From Candidatus Peregrinibacteria bacterium (GTDB taxonomy: Bacteria; Patescibacteriota; Gracilibacteria; UBA1369), in NCBI GenBank assembly GCA_014729615.1, contig WJJQ01000019.1, forward strand, positions 1 to 16,026: DNA of 16,026 bases. The letters are read 5' to 3'. Under the pieces are notes generated by a model. The model had not been told where the DNA came from. It did no database searches and was given only the letters and a program-made list of their open reading frames with translations. The translations under genes and the position numbers were made by a program. Positions 6,855-13,788 of the stretch are shown piece by piece. Within the stretch, counting starts at the first letter, position 1. Each line of letters starts with the position of its first letter.

Positions 6855-7778
6855 ATGTCATTAGATGTCTTAACCGATTTACCCGACGACGAAGTGGCCG
6901 GTGTACTGGAATACGTGGAATTCATGAACAATCTTTCCCTGGTCAGACTCAACGATATAAATTCTGAAAACGTTCCGGAAAGAGACAGGCCTTTCATTGA
7001 AAATTTGAAATACATGGCCGAGGTCGATCCTGAAATAGTTCACAGAATGGCGGTTATTAATCATAAACTAAAAGGGTCTTTGCGTATTACCCAACAAGAA
7101 GCGACGGAAATGCTTGAGGTATTAAAAAGAAAAGGATTTTATCAAACAGGTCTCGATTTAAGCGGAATGACATTTACCACGCTGGATTTATCCGAAGGCG
7201 TTATCGGTCACACACTTGACCTTCGCTTTACCACCATGAGAGGAATTTGTAATTTAAAGCATTCAATTGTTTACGGATTCTATTTGGACGAAGGAATGAG
7301 AAGAAACAATAAATTATATTTCATTGGTGGACAAAAAGAAATACAGCGCACCCAGTCTATCAAACCGGCTTCTTTCAGTATTCCGGTAACATTTGACGAT
7401 GAGGAAAACGAGCCGATGGAAGAACAAGGTAGCGAAGACAGAAAAACACTTGGCTACGGCGAAGAAGAACGAATGACAACACCGGGAATCCCTTTACCTG
7501 CAAAATATAGCAGGCCCCCAAAGCGTCCCAGCATGCCGCCCAGACAAGTTACGTTGCCAAAACCATCTAAAGTTCCGACGCTTGATTCATCACTATTACA
7601 CCCGCTAAACGAATCCAATCAACCCGGTTTAATAAGAAAAGCTCCACCAAAACCTCCCAGGCCACCACGACCCGTACGTCAAACAGCCAGAAGAAGCAAA
7701 TCAATGCCACCAAAAATTAATAGAATCAGTCATTGGCCGGGTCCCGATACTTCTAAAATTGACGATTCCTGGGAATAA
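6855..7778 (+). CDS. Unknown cytoplasmic protein: pentapeptide-like patch and Pro/Arg-rich tail
   Basis: I do not recognise this 307-residue protein. There is no signal peptide or membrane segment. Residues 1-95 are helical and acidic (VLTDLPDDEVAGVLEYVEFM; QQEATEMLEVLKRKGF). Residues ~98-140 contain LDLSG, LDLSE and LDLRF spaced 10-11 residues apart, like a short pentapeptide-repeat beta-solenoid. From ~175 on it becomes low-complexity: an acidic stretch (DDEENEPMEE), then a Pro/Arg/Lys-rich tail with PPKRP, PPRQ and PPKPPRPPRPVR, which look like PxxP protein-binding motifs and are presumably disordered. A near-consensus promoter precedes it. Its stop codon touches the stop of folE on the other strand with no gap, so there is no room for a terminator between them. 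Confidence 0.7.
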   Translation: MSLDVLTDLPDDEVAGVLEYVEFMNNLSLVRLNDINSENVPERDRPFIENLKYMAEVDPEIVHRMAVINHKLKGSLRITQQEATEMLEVLKRKGFYQTGLDLSGMTFTTLDLSEGVIGHTLDLRFTTMRGICNLKHSIVYGFYLDEGMRRNNKLYFIGGQKEIQRTQSIKPASFSIPVTFDDEENEPMEEQGSEDRKTLGYGEEERMTTPGIPLPAKYSRPPKRPSMPPRQVTLPKPSKVPTLDSSLLHPLNESNQPGLIRKAPPKPPRPPRPVRQTARRSKSMPPKINRISHWPGPDTSKIDDSWE

Positions 7779-8336
7779 TCAAAGTGCCTGCCTTCCCGTT
7801 AGCCGCAAAAATTCCGTACGCGTATTCAGATCTTTTTTAAACCAGCCTCGCAACGACGATGTAACCACATTGCTGTTTTGTTTTTCCACACCGCGCGCCA
7901 TCATGCAAAAATGTTTGGCCTCAATAATCACGCCAACTCCTTTCGCATTCAAGATCTCGTCCAAAGCCTTGGCTATTTGACTGGTCAATCTTTCCTGATT
8001 TTGAAGTCGTCTGGCATACATTTCAACCAGTCGGGGAATCTTCGATAAACCAATAATCTTGCCGTTTGGAATATATCCTACATGAGCTTTTCCCAAAAAC
8101 GGCAACATATGATGTTCACATGTACTGTAAAACTCTATGTCCTTCACTACAATCATTTCGTCATAAGCTTCATCTCCAAATACTGTTAACACATCTTCCG
8201 GTTTTTGTCCGTAGCCGCTGAACAATTTTTCATATGCGGCAATAACACGCCTGGGGGTATCTTTCAGTCCTTCGCGTTCCGGATTCTCTCCAATATGTTC
8301 AATTAACTGTTTAACCAGTTCCCGCGGATCATTCAC
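7779..8336 (-). CDS. folE: GTP cyclohydrolase I (FolE)
   Basis: FolE converts GTP to 7,8-dihydroneopterin triphosphate, the entry to folate and, through QueD, to queuosine. The 185-residue protein is shorter at the N-terminus than E. coli FolE (about 222) but keeps the whole catalytic core. Zinc ligands are visible as C73 and H76 (STCEHHMLPF) and C144 (KHFCMMARG); H75 and H142 match the conserved catalytic histidines. GLSKIPRLVEMYARRLQNQERLT and the C-terminal NVVTSSLRGWF are also conserved. The start is GTG at 8336: an in-frame TAA lies only four codons upstream with no ATG between. It overlaps the upstream unknown gene by 8 bases, so translational coupling is likely. It probably lies in the carB transcript. 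Confidence 0.96.
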   Translation of the reverse strand: MNDPRELVKQLIEHIGENPEREGLKDTPRRVIAAYEKLFSGYGQKPEDVLTVFGDEAYDEMIVVKDIEFYSTCEHHMLPFLGKAHVGYIPNGKIIGLSKIPRLVEMYARRLQNQERLTSQIAKALDEILNAKGVGVIIEAKHFCMMARGVEKQNSNVVTSSLRGWFKKDLNTRTEFLRLTGRQAL

Positions 8337-9048
8337 GAGGATTACTTAATGAATTATGCAATACACTATGAAGCGGCACTGCGTGCAAGGATTTGTCTTC
8401 CTGTAACCTTATTACTATTAAAGGATCATCCGTACTCAACAAACCAATATTTTTTACATGATTAACAACCATTCCAACGTCACCATCTTTATTTACATAA
8501 TGTACACCAACCATCTTACTGGCTATTCTAATAAGAATTATTCGTCTCGGCAAATCGGATTTATAATCTTCAATATCACTTGTATAGTTTGTCAAAAAAT
8601 CCATCAAATGTTTATAAAAAGCCAAAAACACTTCTTCTGAATTTTCTCTGGCAATTGTTGTCATAAGTTTAATTATCTGAGCTTGGTCCAAAGAATGCAA
8701 AACTTCTTTATTTAGAAGAGCCATTCCTGCATTTATAAGGTCGAAATCATTTTCACCATTATCGAATTGATCAAACAATTCCTTGGCTTTAACAATATTT
8801 CGCAAACTTTTTCCTGTTGAACTGTGTCTTTCGGAACACCCTTCATCACAAGTTGAATCATCAATAACTCTGTGTACGCTGGTATTCACAAAATTCAAAA
8901 AAGATTGAAAAGACTGGTCTACTTTACAGCGTTCTTTTGCCTTGAATATTTCACTTTGCATACGAAATTCACCTGACTCGGGTTCAGATCGAATAGGTTC
9001 CGGAACTGAACTGTCTGATAGTGGTCTTGATCCCATAAATAAGTACAT
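8329..9048 (-). CDS. Unknown soluble protein coupled to folE
   Basis: This 239-residue protein has no signal peptide, no membrane segment and no motif I recognise. The first ~30 residues are Ser/Pro/Glu-rich and probably disordered. Residues ~34-165 look helical (SLRNIVKAKELFDQF, DQAQIIKLMTTIARE, VFLAFYKHLMDFL). Residues ~166-232 look mixed alpha/beta (RRIILIRIASKMVGVHYV, PLIVIRL). Cysteines 41, 67 and 71 include a C-x3-C pair, with no further ligand set apparent. ATG 9048 is the longest start; ATG 9036 (MGSRPL) is an alternative. It begins 64 bases after the carB stop and its own stop overlaps the folE GTG. That suggests a three-gene minus-strand unit and perhaps a role near pterin or nucleotide metabolism, which is inference only. 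Confidence 0.7.
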   Translation of the reverse strand: MYLFMGSRPLSDSSVPEPIRSEPESGEFRMQSEIFKAKERCKVDQSFQSFLNFVNTSVHRVIDDSTCDEGCSERHSSTGKSLRNIVKAKELFDQFDNGENDFDLINAGMALLNKEVLHSLDQAQIIKLMTTIARENSEEVFLAFYKHLMDFLTNYTSDIEDYKSDLPRRIILIRIASKMVGVHYVNKDGDVGMVVNHVKNIGLLSTDDPLIVIRLQEDKSLHAVPLHSVLHNSLSNPRE

Positions 9049-9112
9049 TAAATTTTAGTTCTAAATTCAACTGTACTACATTTACCCAAAAAATCAATAC
9101 CTTATTATGGAA

Positions 9113-12100
9113 TTATGTAAAGTAACCATTCCATTCTTTTATTTCCAGCCTTTTGTCGGCGTTTCGAATCAGCGATGAAGCCACCAGCGACGCCACCTGC
9201 AGGTTTGTTATCAACGGAATGTTATAATCAACAGCTTTTCTGCGAATTACATAGCCATCTGTTATTTCTTCACGGCTATAATTTTTTGGAACGTTAATGA
9301 CCAGATCAATCTTCTTATCGGCAATCGCGTCGGTAATTGTGGGTTTTTTCTTGCAACTGACTTTGTGCAGTTGAATGCTTTCAATTCCATGATCCTTCAA
9401 AAAATTATGCGTTCCTTCAGTGGCGTAAAGATTATATCCCAATTCTTTAAATTTTCTGGCCGAAGGCAAAAAATCCGCTTTATCTTCTGTTTTACCTATG
9501 CTTAAAAGAATGTCTTTTTTAGGAATTTTAAATCCAACCGAAATCATAGCTTTCAAAAACGCTTCATACATATCCTCACCGAAACAAGCTACCTCACCGG
9601 TCGATGCCATTTCCACACCCGAAACCGGATCGGCACCTTTTAACCTTGAAAATGAAAACTGCGGCGCTTTTACTCCCACATGATCCAGATCTAAAGTTAT
9701 GTAATTTTGATCTCTGAAATATTTCAAATTCTTTTCGCCAAGCATAGCCTGTGTGGCGATTTCAATAAAGTTATATCCGGTAACTTTTGATGAAAAAGGG
9801 AATGATCTACTTGCCCTTAAATTACATTCTATTACTTTTATATCGTTGTTTTTCGCTAAAAATTGGATGTTAAACGGCCCGGTTATATTCAGTTCCGCCG
9901 CTATTTTTTTGGCCACCTCTTTAACCCGTCGAATAGTTTCAATATATAATTTTTGAGGAGGTAAAACTATCGTCGCGTCACCACTGTGTACTCCGGCATT
10001 TTCAATATGCTCCGCGATCGCGTAAATCAAAATGTTACCTTTTAAAGCCACGGCATCAATTTCAATTTCTTTGGCTCCTTGTTCAAATTTACTTACGACC
10101 ACCGGCGCATCGTTCGAAATTTTTGTTGCTTTGCCCAAAAATTCTCGAAGCGCGTCGTCGTTATGAGCAACGCTCATAGCCGCGCCCGAAAGTACATAAG
10201 AAGGTCTTACCAAAACCGGATAACCGACTTTTTTGGCAAATTTTAAAGCTTCATTAATTGAAGACATTTCTTGCCATTTTGGCTGATCAACTTTCAAACG
10301 GTCGCAAAGCGCAGAAAATTTATGCCTGTCTTCGGCACGATCAATGTCTTTCGCTTTGGTTCCGTAAATTTTCACATCTTCATCTTTCAGTTTGTTTGCC
10401 AGATTATTTGGCACCTGCCCTCCAACAGAAACAATTATTCCGTTCGCTTTTTCTTTTTCATAAATATCCAAAACTCTTTCAAGTGAAAGTTCATCGAAAT
10501 ACAATTTGTCCGACATGTCATAATCGGTTGAAACTGTTTCGGGATTATAATTTACAATGATCGTTTCATAATCGGCCTTGGCAACTGTCTTAAGCGCGTT
10601 TACGCAACACCAGTCAAATTCAACGGACGTGCCAATGGCATAAGGTCCGCTGCCAAGAACCATAATCTTTTTCTTTTTAGATTTGAAATTCAAATCATCT
10701 TCATGACCATGATAAGTCATATACAAATAATTGGTTTTGGCCGGATACTCCGCCGCCATTGTGTCGATCTGTTTTACAACCGGATAAATGTCGTATTTCT
10801 TGCGTAATTGCCTCACGGTTTTTTCTGTTTTTCCTGTTGTGACCGATATTTGCTTGTCTGAAAAACCTAATTTTTTTGCGTCCAATAGAATATTTTGATC
10901 CAATTTTGAAGCCTTTTTCAGTTTTTTCTCATGTTTCACAATATTCTCCAGTTTGCCCAAAAACCATTCATCAATACCCGACAATTTACTTATTTTTTTT
11001 ATATCCCAGCCCTTTCTTAAAGCTTCAGCTATTGCCACTATGCGGCGAGGAGTGGGATTTTTTATATCCTGTTCAATTTTTTCGGATGAGTACTTAATAT
11101 TTTCATTTGCGACAAATCCGAATAAACCGATTTGAAGCATACGAAGACCTTTTTGCATTACCTCTTCAAAACTTCTTCCAAGAGCCATTATTTCACCGAC
11201 CGACTTCATTTCGGAACTGATCAGTTGTGAAACTTTCCTGAATTTATCCAAATCCCATCTTGGAATTTTCAATGCAAGGTAGTCCAGAGCGGGTTCGAAA
11301 CATGCTGTTGTATTTTTTGTAACGGCGTTTCGAAGCTCGGGCAATGAATATCCAAGAGCCAACTTTGCGGCGACATGCGCCAACGGATACCCCGTTGCTT
11401 TACTCGCAAGGGCCGAACTGCGACTTAAACGCGCGTTAACTTCAATAATTCTGTAATCTTCGCTCTTAGGATCAAGCGCGTACTGAATATTGCATTCTCC
11501 AATAATCCCCAAATTTTGAATTACCTTAATGGCGATTTCACGCAATTTATGATACTCCTTGTTATTCAAAGTTTGTGAAGGGGCGACCACAATACTTTCA
11601 CCGGTATGAATCCCGAGCGGGTCAAAATTTTCCATGTTACAAACTGTAACGCAGTTATCATATGAATCACGCACAACTTCGTATTCTATTTCTTTCCAGC
11701 CTTTTAAATTTTCTTCAACCAGCACTTGCGGCGAATATGCAAAAGCCGTTTCTAACAGTTCTTGTAATTCCTTTTCATTGAATGCAAAACCCGACCCTTT
11801 TCCGCCAAGCGCGAAAGCCGCCCGCACTATCACCGGGAAGCCGATTTTTTTAGCCGCCTTCATGCCCGCTTCTATTGAATTACACGCCAAACTTTTCGGC
11901 ACTTTCATGCCTATTTCTGTCATGGCTTTATTGAAAAGTTCCCTGTCTTCGGTTTTTTCTATTGTTTCAACGGGTGTTCCAAGCACTTGCACTTTGTATT
12001 TTTTTAAAATACCGCTCCTGTGCAAAGCGGTACCGCAGTTCAAGGCTGTTTGCCCACCAAAACTTAAAAGCAGGCCATCCGGTTTTTCTTTTTTAATCAC

Positions 12101-12334
12101 TTCTTCAACAAATTCCGGATTAACCGGCAGAAAATAAATTTTGTCGGCCAGCCCTTTACTTGTTTGATTCGTAGCAATGTTTGGATTTATCAAAACTGTT
12201 TCAATTTTTTCCTCTTTCATTGCTTTAATAGCTTGAGAACCGGAGTAATCAAACTCTCCGGCTTCGCCGATTTTCAAAGCACCCGAACCTAGGATTAAAA
12301 CTTTTTTGATATTTTTTATCAATTTGTTTGCCAT
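9113..12334 (-). CDS. carB: Carbamoyl-phosphate synthase large subunit (CarB), eukaryote-like
   Basis: CarB makes carbamoyl phosphate from ammonia (or glutamine via CarA), bicarbonate and two ATP, for pyrimidines and arginine. All domains are present: first pre-ATP-grasp (VLILGSG, GEFDYSGSQAIKAM), first ATP-grasp (~130-340; VNARLSRSSALASKATGYPLA), oligomerisation region (~400-550), second half (GSSVEFDW-type GTSVEFDWCCVNAL, VNYNPETVSTDYDM, ~570-900) and a C-terminal MGS-like allosteric domain (~945-1060). The wording LINPNIATNQTSKGLADKIYFLP, LKGWKEIEYEVVRD and VCNMENFDPLGIHTGESIVVAPSQTL follows the CAD/CPS1 type rather than E. coli CarB. The frame extends to TTG 12355, but that region holds a promoter, so I choose ATG 12334 (1073 residues). 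No glutaminase domain and no adjacent carA are visible. Confidence 0.97.
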   Translation of the reverse strand: MANKLIKNIKKVLILGSGALKIGEAGEFDYSGSQAIKAMKEEKIETVLINPNIATNQTSKGLADKIYFLPVNPEFVEEVIKKEKPDGLLLSFGGQTALNCGTALHRSGILKKYKVQVLGTPVETIEKTEDRELFNKAMTEIGMKVPKSLACNSIEAGMKAAKKIGFPVIVRAAFALGGKGSGFAFNEKELQELLETAFAYSPQVLVEENLKGWKEIEYEVVRDSYDNCVTVCNMENFDPLGIHTGESIVVAPSQTLNNKEYHKLREIAIKVIQNLGIIGECNIQYALDPKSEDYRIIEVNARLSRSSALASKATGYPLAHVAAKLALGYSLPELRNAVTKNTTACFEPALDYLALKIPRWDLDKFRKVSQLISSEMKSVGEIMALGRSFEEVMQKGLRMLQIGLFGFVANENIKYSSEKIEQDIKNPTPRRIVAIAEALRKGWDIKKISKLSGIDEWFLGKLENIVKHEKKLKKASKLDQNILLDAKKLGFSDKQISVTTGKTEKTVRQLRKKYDIYPVVKQIDTMAAEYPAKTNYLYMTYHGHEDDLNFKSKKKKIMVLGSGPYAIGTSVEFDWCCVNALKTVAKADYETIIVNYNPETVSTDYDMSDKLYFDELSLERVLDIYEKEKANGIIVSVGGQVPNNLANKLKDEDVKIYGTKAKDIDRAEDRHKFSALCDRLKVDQPKWQEMSSINEALKFAKKVGYPVLVRPSYVLSGAAMSVAHNDDALREFLGKATKISNDAPVVVSKFEQGAKEIEIDAVALKGNILIYAIAEHIENAGVHSGDATIVLPPQKLYIETIRRVKEVAKKIAAELNITGPFNIQFLAKNNDIKVIECNLRASRSFPFSSKVTGYNFIEIATQAMLGEKNLKYFRDQNYITLDLDHVGVKAPQFSFSRLKGADPVSGVEMASTGEVACFGEDMYEAFLKAMISVGFKIPKKDILLSIGKTEDKADFLPSARKFKELGYNLYATEGTHNFLKDHGIESIQLHKVSCKKKPTITDAIADKKIDLVINVPKNYSREEITDGYVIRRKAVDYNIPLITNLQVASLVASSLIRNADKRLEIKEWNGYFT

Positions 12335-12344
12335 ATCAAAGGGG

Positions 12345-12374
12345 AGTATATCCAAAAAAAACTATATAAGTAAA
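12345..12374 (-). promoter_or_regulatory. Promoter of carB giving a near-leaderless mRNA
   Basis: On the minus strand TTTACT (12369-12374) is followed after 18 bases by TATACT (12345-12350). The -10 ends only 10 bases before the ATG at 12334, so the transcript would carry a leader of roughly 4 nt. This argues against the upstream in-frame TTG at 12355 as the start. Confidence 0.5.
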
Positions 12375-12381
12375 GATCAGG

Positions 12382-12410
12382 TTTACATTTTTTATCGGCG
12401 CGCTTAAACT
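12382..12410 (+). promoter_or_regulatory. Promoter of the thioredoxin-like lipoprotein and queG
   Basis: TTTACA (12382-12387) and TAAACT (12405-12410) are 17 bases apart. The expected start near 12417 gives a leader of about 20 nt to the ATG at 12437. It is divergent from the carB promoter and the two -35 regions nearly touch. Confidence 0.45.
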
Positions 12411-12436
12411 ACGAAAAGTAGTGAATAATAAAATCC

Positions 12437-12802
12437 ATGAAAAAATTAATTGCTTTAGCCTTTATTGCGACATTGATCATTAGCGGTTGCGCTAAAGATA
12501 CCCGCTATGAACCTCTGGCAAAATGTCTTACCGAAAAAGGCGTCGTCATGTATGGCGGATTCGCCTGCCCTCATTGTCTTGAACAAAAAAGAGATTTCGG
12601 ATCCGGCATTGATTTCATTAAATACGTGGAATGTGATTCAAGACATAAAGATTATGATGAAGAAGCTTGTAAAGCGGCAAATATTCAAGCTTTTCCAACA
12701 TGGACTTTCCCCGGACAAGAGCCGATAGAAGGCCGTGTTGCACTTGAAGTTCTAGCTAAAAAAGCACTTTGTGAAGACACCCTCCCAACTGAAGACCAGT
12801 AA
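12437..12802 (+). CDS. Thioredoxin-fold lipoprotein with CPHC active site (VKOR-associated type)
   Basis: The 121-residue protein has a lipoprotein signal (MKKLIALAFIATLIISGC) with lipobox cysteine C18, so it should be tethered outside the membrane. The active site is C44-P-H-C47 in MYGGFACPHCLEQKRDFG. A cis-proline motif (AFPTW, P87) and a YVECD segment with C66 and C78 follow. These features match the thioredoxin domain often fused to vitamin K epoxide reductase (VKOR) homologues, which form disulphides in exported proteins; here it stands alone and no VKOR is in the window. C30 and C112 are extra. Its last 32 bases overlap the start of queG, so the two are probably co-expressed despite unrelated jobs. 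It could act on cysteine pairs in the exported proteins encoded at 530-5536 (inference). Confidence 0.88.
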   Translation: MKKLIALAFIATLIISGCAKDTRYEPLAKCLTEKGVVMYGGFACPHCLEQKRDFGSGIDFIKYVECDSRHKDYDEEACKAANIQAFPTWTFPGQEPIEGRVALEVLAKKALCEDTLPTEDQ

Positions 12803-13703
12803 GCAAATAAAAAGATTCGCCAAATCTTTGGGTATTGATTTAGTCGGCGTCACACCTGCGGCTTCTTCCAAGTCAGCAGAAAATTTTTTTAAAAACTTCA
12901 TCGACGAAAACCGTCATGGCAACATGTCTTATCTCGCCGAATACAAAAAGCGCCTTCAACCTTCCAATCTTCTCTCCACTGCCAAGTCAATCATTGTTAT
13001 CGGTATTAACTATTATCGTTCGCAAGAAAATATTCCACGCGACCACGGCATTATTGCCAGGTACGCCCACGGCCGCGACTACCACAAAGTTTTGCGATCC
13101 GCTCTTAAAAAATTGGCTACCGCACTGGACGGCCAAAGCCGCATTTGTGTCGATTCCGCGCCCCTGCTCGAAAAATTTTACGCCATGCAAGCCGGCCTTG
13201 GTTTTATTGGCAAAAACACCACGCTCATTACCAAAGAATTCGGATCGTTTGTTTTGCTTGGCGAAATTTTAACCGACCTTGAACTGGATTACGACAAACC
13301 CGCAAAAGGAACCTGCGGCACTTGCACCCGCTGTCTTGACTCCTGCCCAACCAAAGCCCTGATCGGCCCCGGTCAAATGGATGCCCGCCGCTGTATTTCT
13401 TATTTGACAATAGAACACAAAGGCGAAATTCCCTCGGAATTCCATGCCCCCATGGGACGCCGCATTTTCGGCTGTGACATTTGCCAGGAAGTTTGCCCCT
13501 ACAACCTTGCCTATGCAAAAAACGTCACTTTCCCCGGCCTAAAAAATTCAAAAATAGCTGGCTCTTCCGTGCCGCTTTCCGATATTGAAAGCATGTCCAC
13601 AGACGAACAATTTTTAGCCAGATTCGCAGGCTCTCCCCTCATGCGCGCCAAACTTTCCGGCCTTAAGCGAAACGCCAAAATCGCCCGCGGCAACATTTCA
13701 TAG
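12771..13703 (+). CDS. queG: Epoxyqueuosine reductase QueG
   Basis: QueG reduces epoxyqueuosine to queuosine in tRNA anticodons, using cobalamin and two [4Fe-4S] clusters. The 310 residues show the N-terminal cobalamin-binding region (GVTPAAS; ARYAHGRDYHKVL), catalytic D128 in CVDSAPLLEKFYAMQAGLGFIGKN, and cluster ligands C182, C185, C188, C192, C208, C235, C238 and C242 (CGTCTRCLDSCPTKAL and CDICQEVCPYN). The C-terminal HEAT-like extension of longer homologues is reduced to a short helical tail (PLMRAKLSGLKRNAKIARG). The start is GTG 12771, inside the preceding lipoprotein gene; no in-frame ATG lies early enough to keep the N-terminal domain. Codon use is GC-richer than in the genes before it (35 of 60 bases are G or C at 13021-13080). 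No other queuosine gene except folE is nearby. Confidence 0.96.
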   Translation: MKTPSQLKTSKQIKRFAKSLGIDLVGVTPAASSKSAENFFKNFIDENRHGNMSYLAEYKKRLQPSNLLSTAKSIIVIGINYYRSQENIPRDHGIIARYAHGRDYHKVLRSALKKLATALDGQSRICVDSAPLLEKFYAMQAGLGFIGKNTTLITKEFGSFVLLGEILTDLELDYDKPAKGTCGTCTRCLDSCPTKALIGPGQMDARRCISYLTIEHKGEIPSEFHAPMGRRIFGCDICQEVCPYNLAYAKNVTFPGLKNSKIAGSSVPLSDIESMSTDEQFLARFAGSPLMRAKLSGLKRNAKIARGNIS

Positions 13704-13734
13704 TCTTCTATAAAACATAACCCTAATCAGCCAG

Positions 13735-13763
13735 TTTAAAAATTTAGGTTTTCATGCTATAAT
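13735..13763 (+). promoter_or_regulatory. Extended -10 promoter for the DGR-target-like gene
   Basis: TTTAAA (13735-13740) lies 17 bases before TATAAT (13758-13763), which is preceded by TGC to form an extended -10. Transcription would start near 13770, about 19 nt before the ATG at 13789. The leader is A/C-rich with no Shine-Dalgarno. Confidence 0.65.
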
Positions 13764-13788
13764 AACAAGAAACCAACACAACCGACAA

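Noticed and set aside
11634..12137. 167-codon + strand frame opposite carB
   Set aside because: It is a shadow of the highly conserved first ATP-grasp region of carB; the peptide is Ser/Phe-rich with no known domain.
12335..12355. TTG start of carB at 12355, adding seven residues
   Set aside because: The added codons coincide with a TATACT -10 box, and ATG 12334 begins a typical CarB N-terminus.
13704..13757. Possible terminator after queG (ACCCTAA with TTTAGGT around a ~16-base loop)
   Set aside because: The arms pair only with a bulge, the loop is long and the stem is weak; the right arm also lies in the promoter spacer of the next gene.
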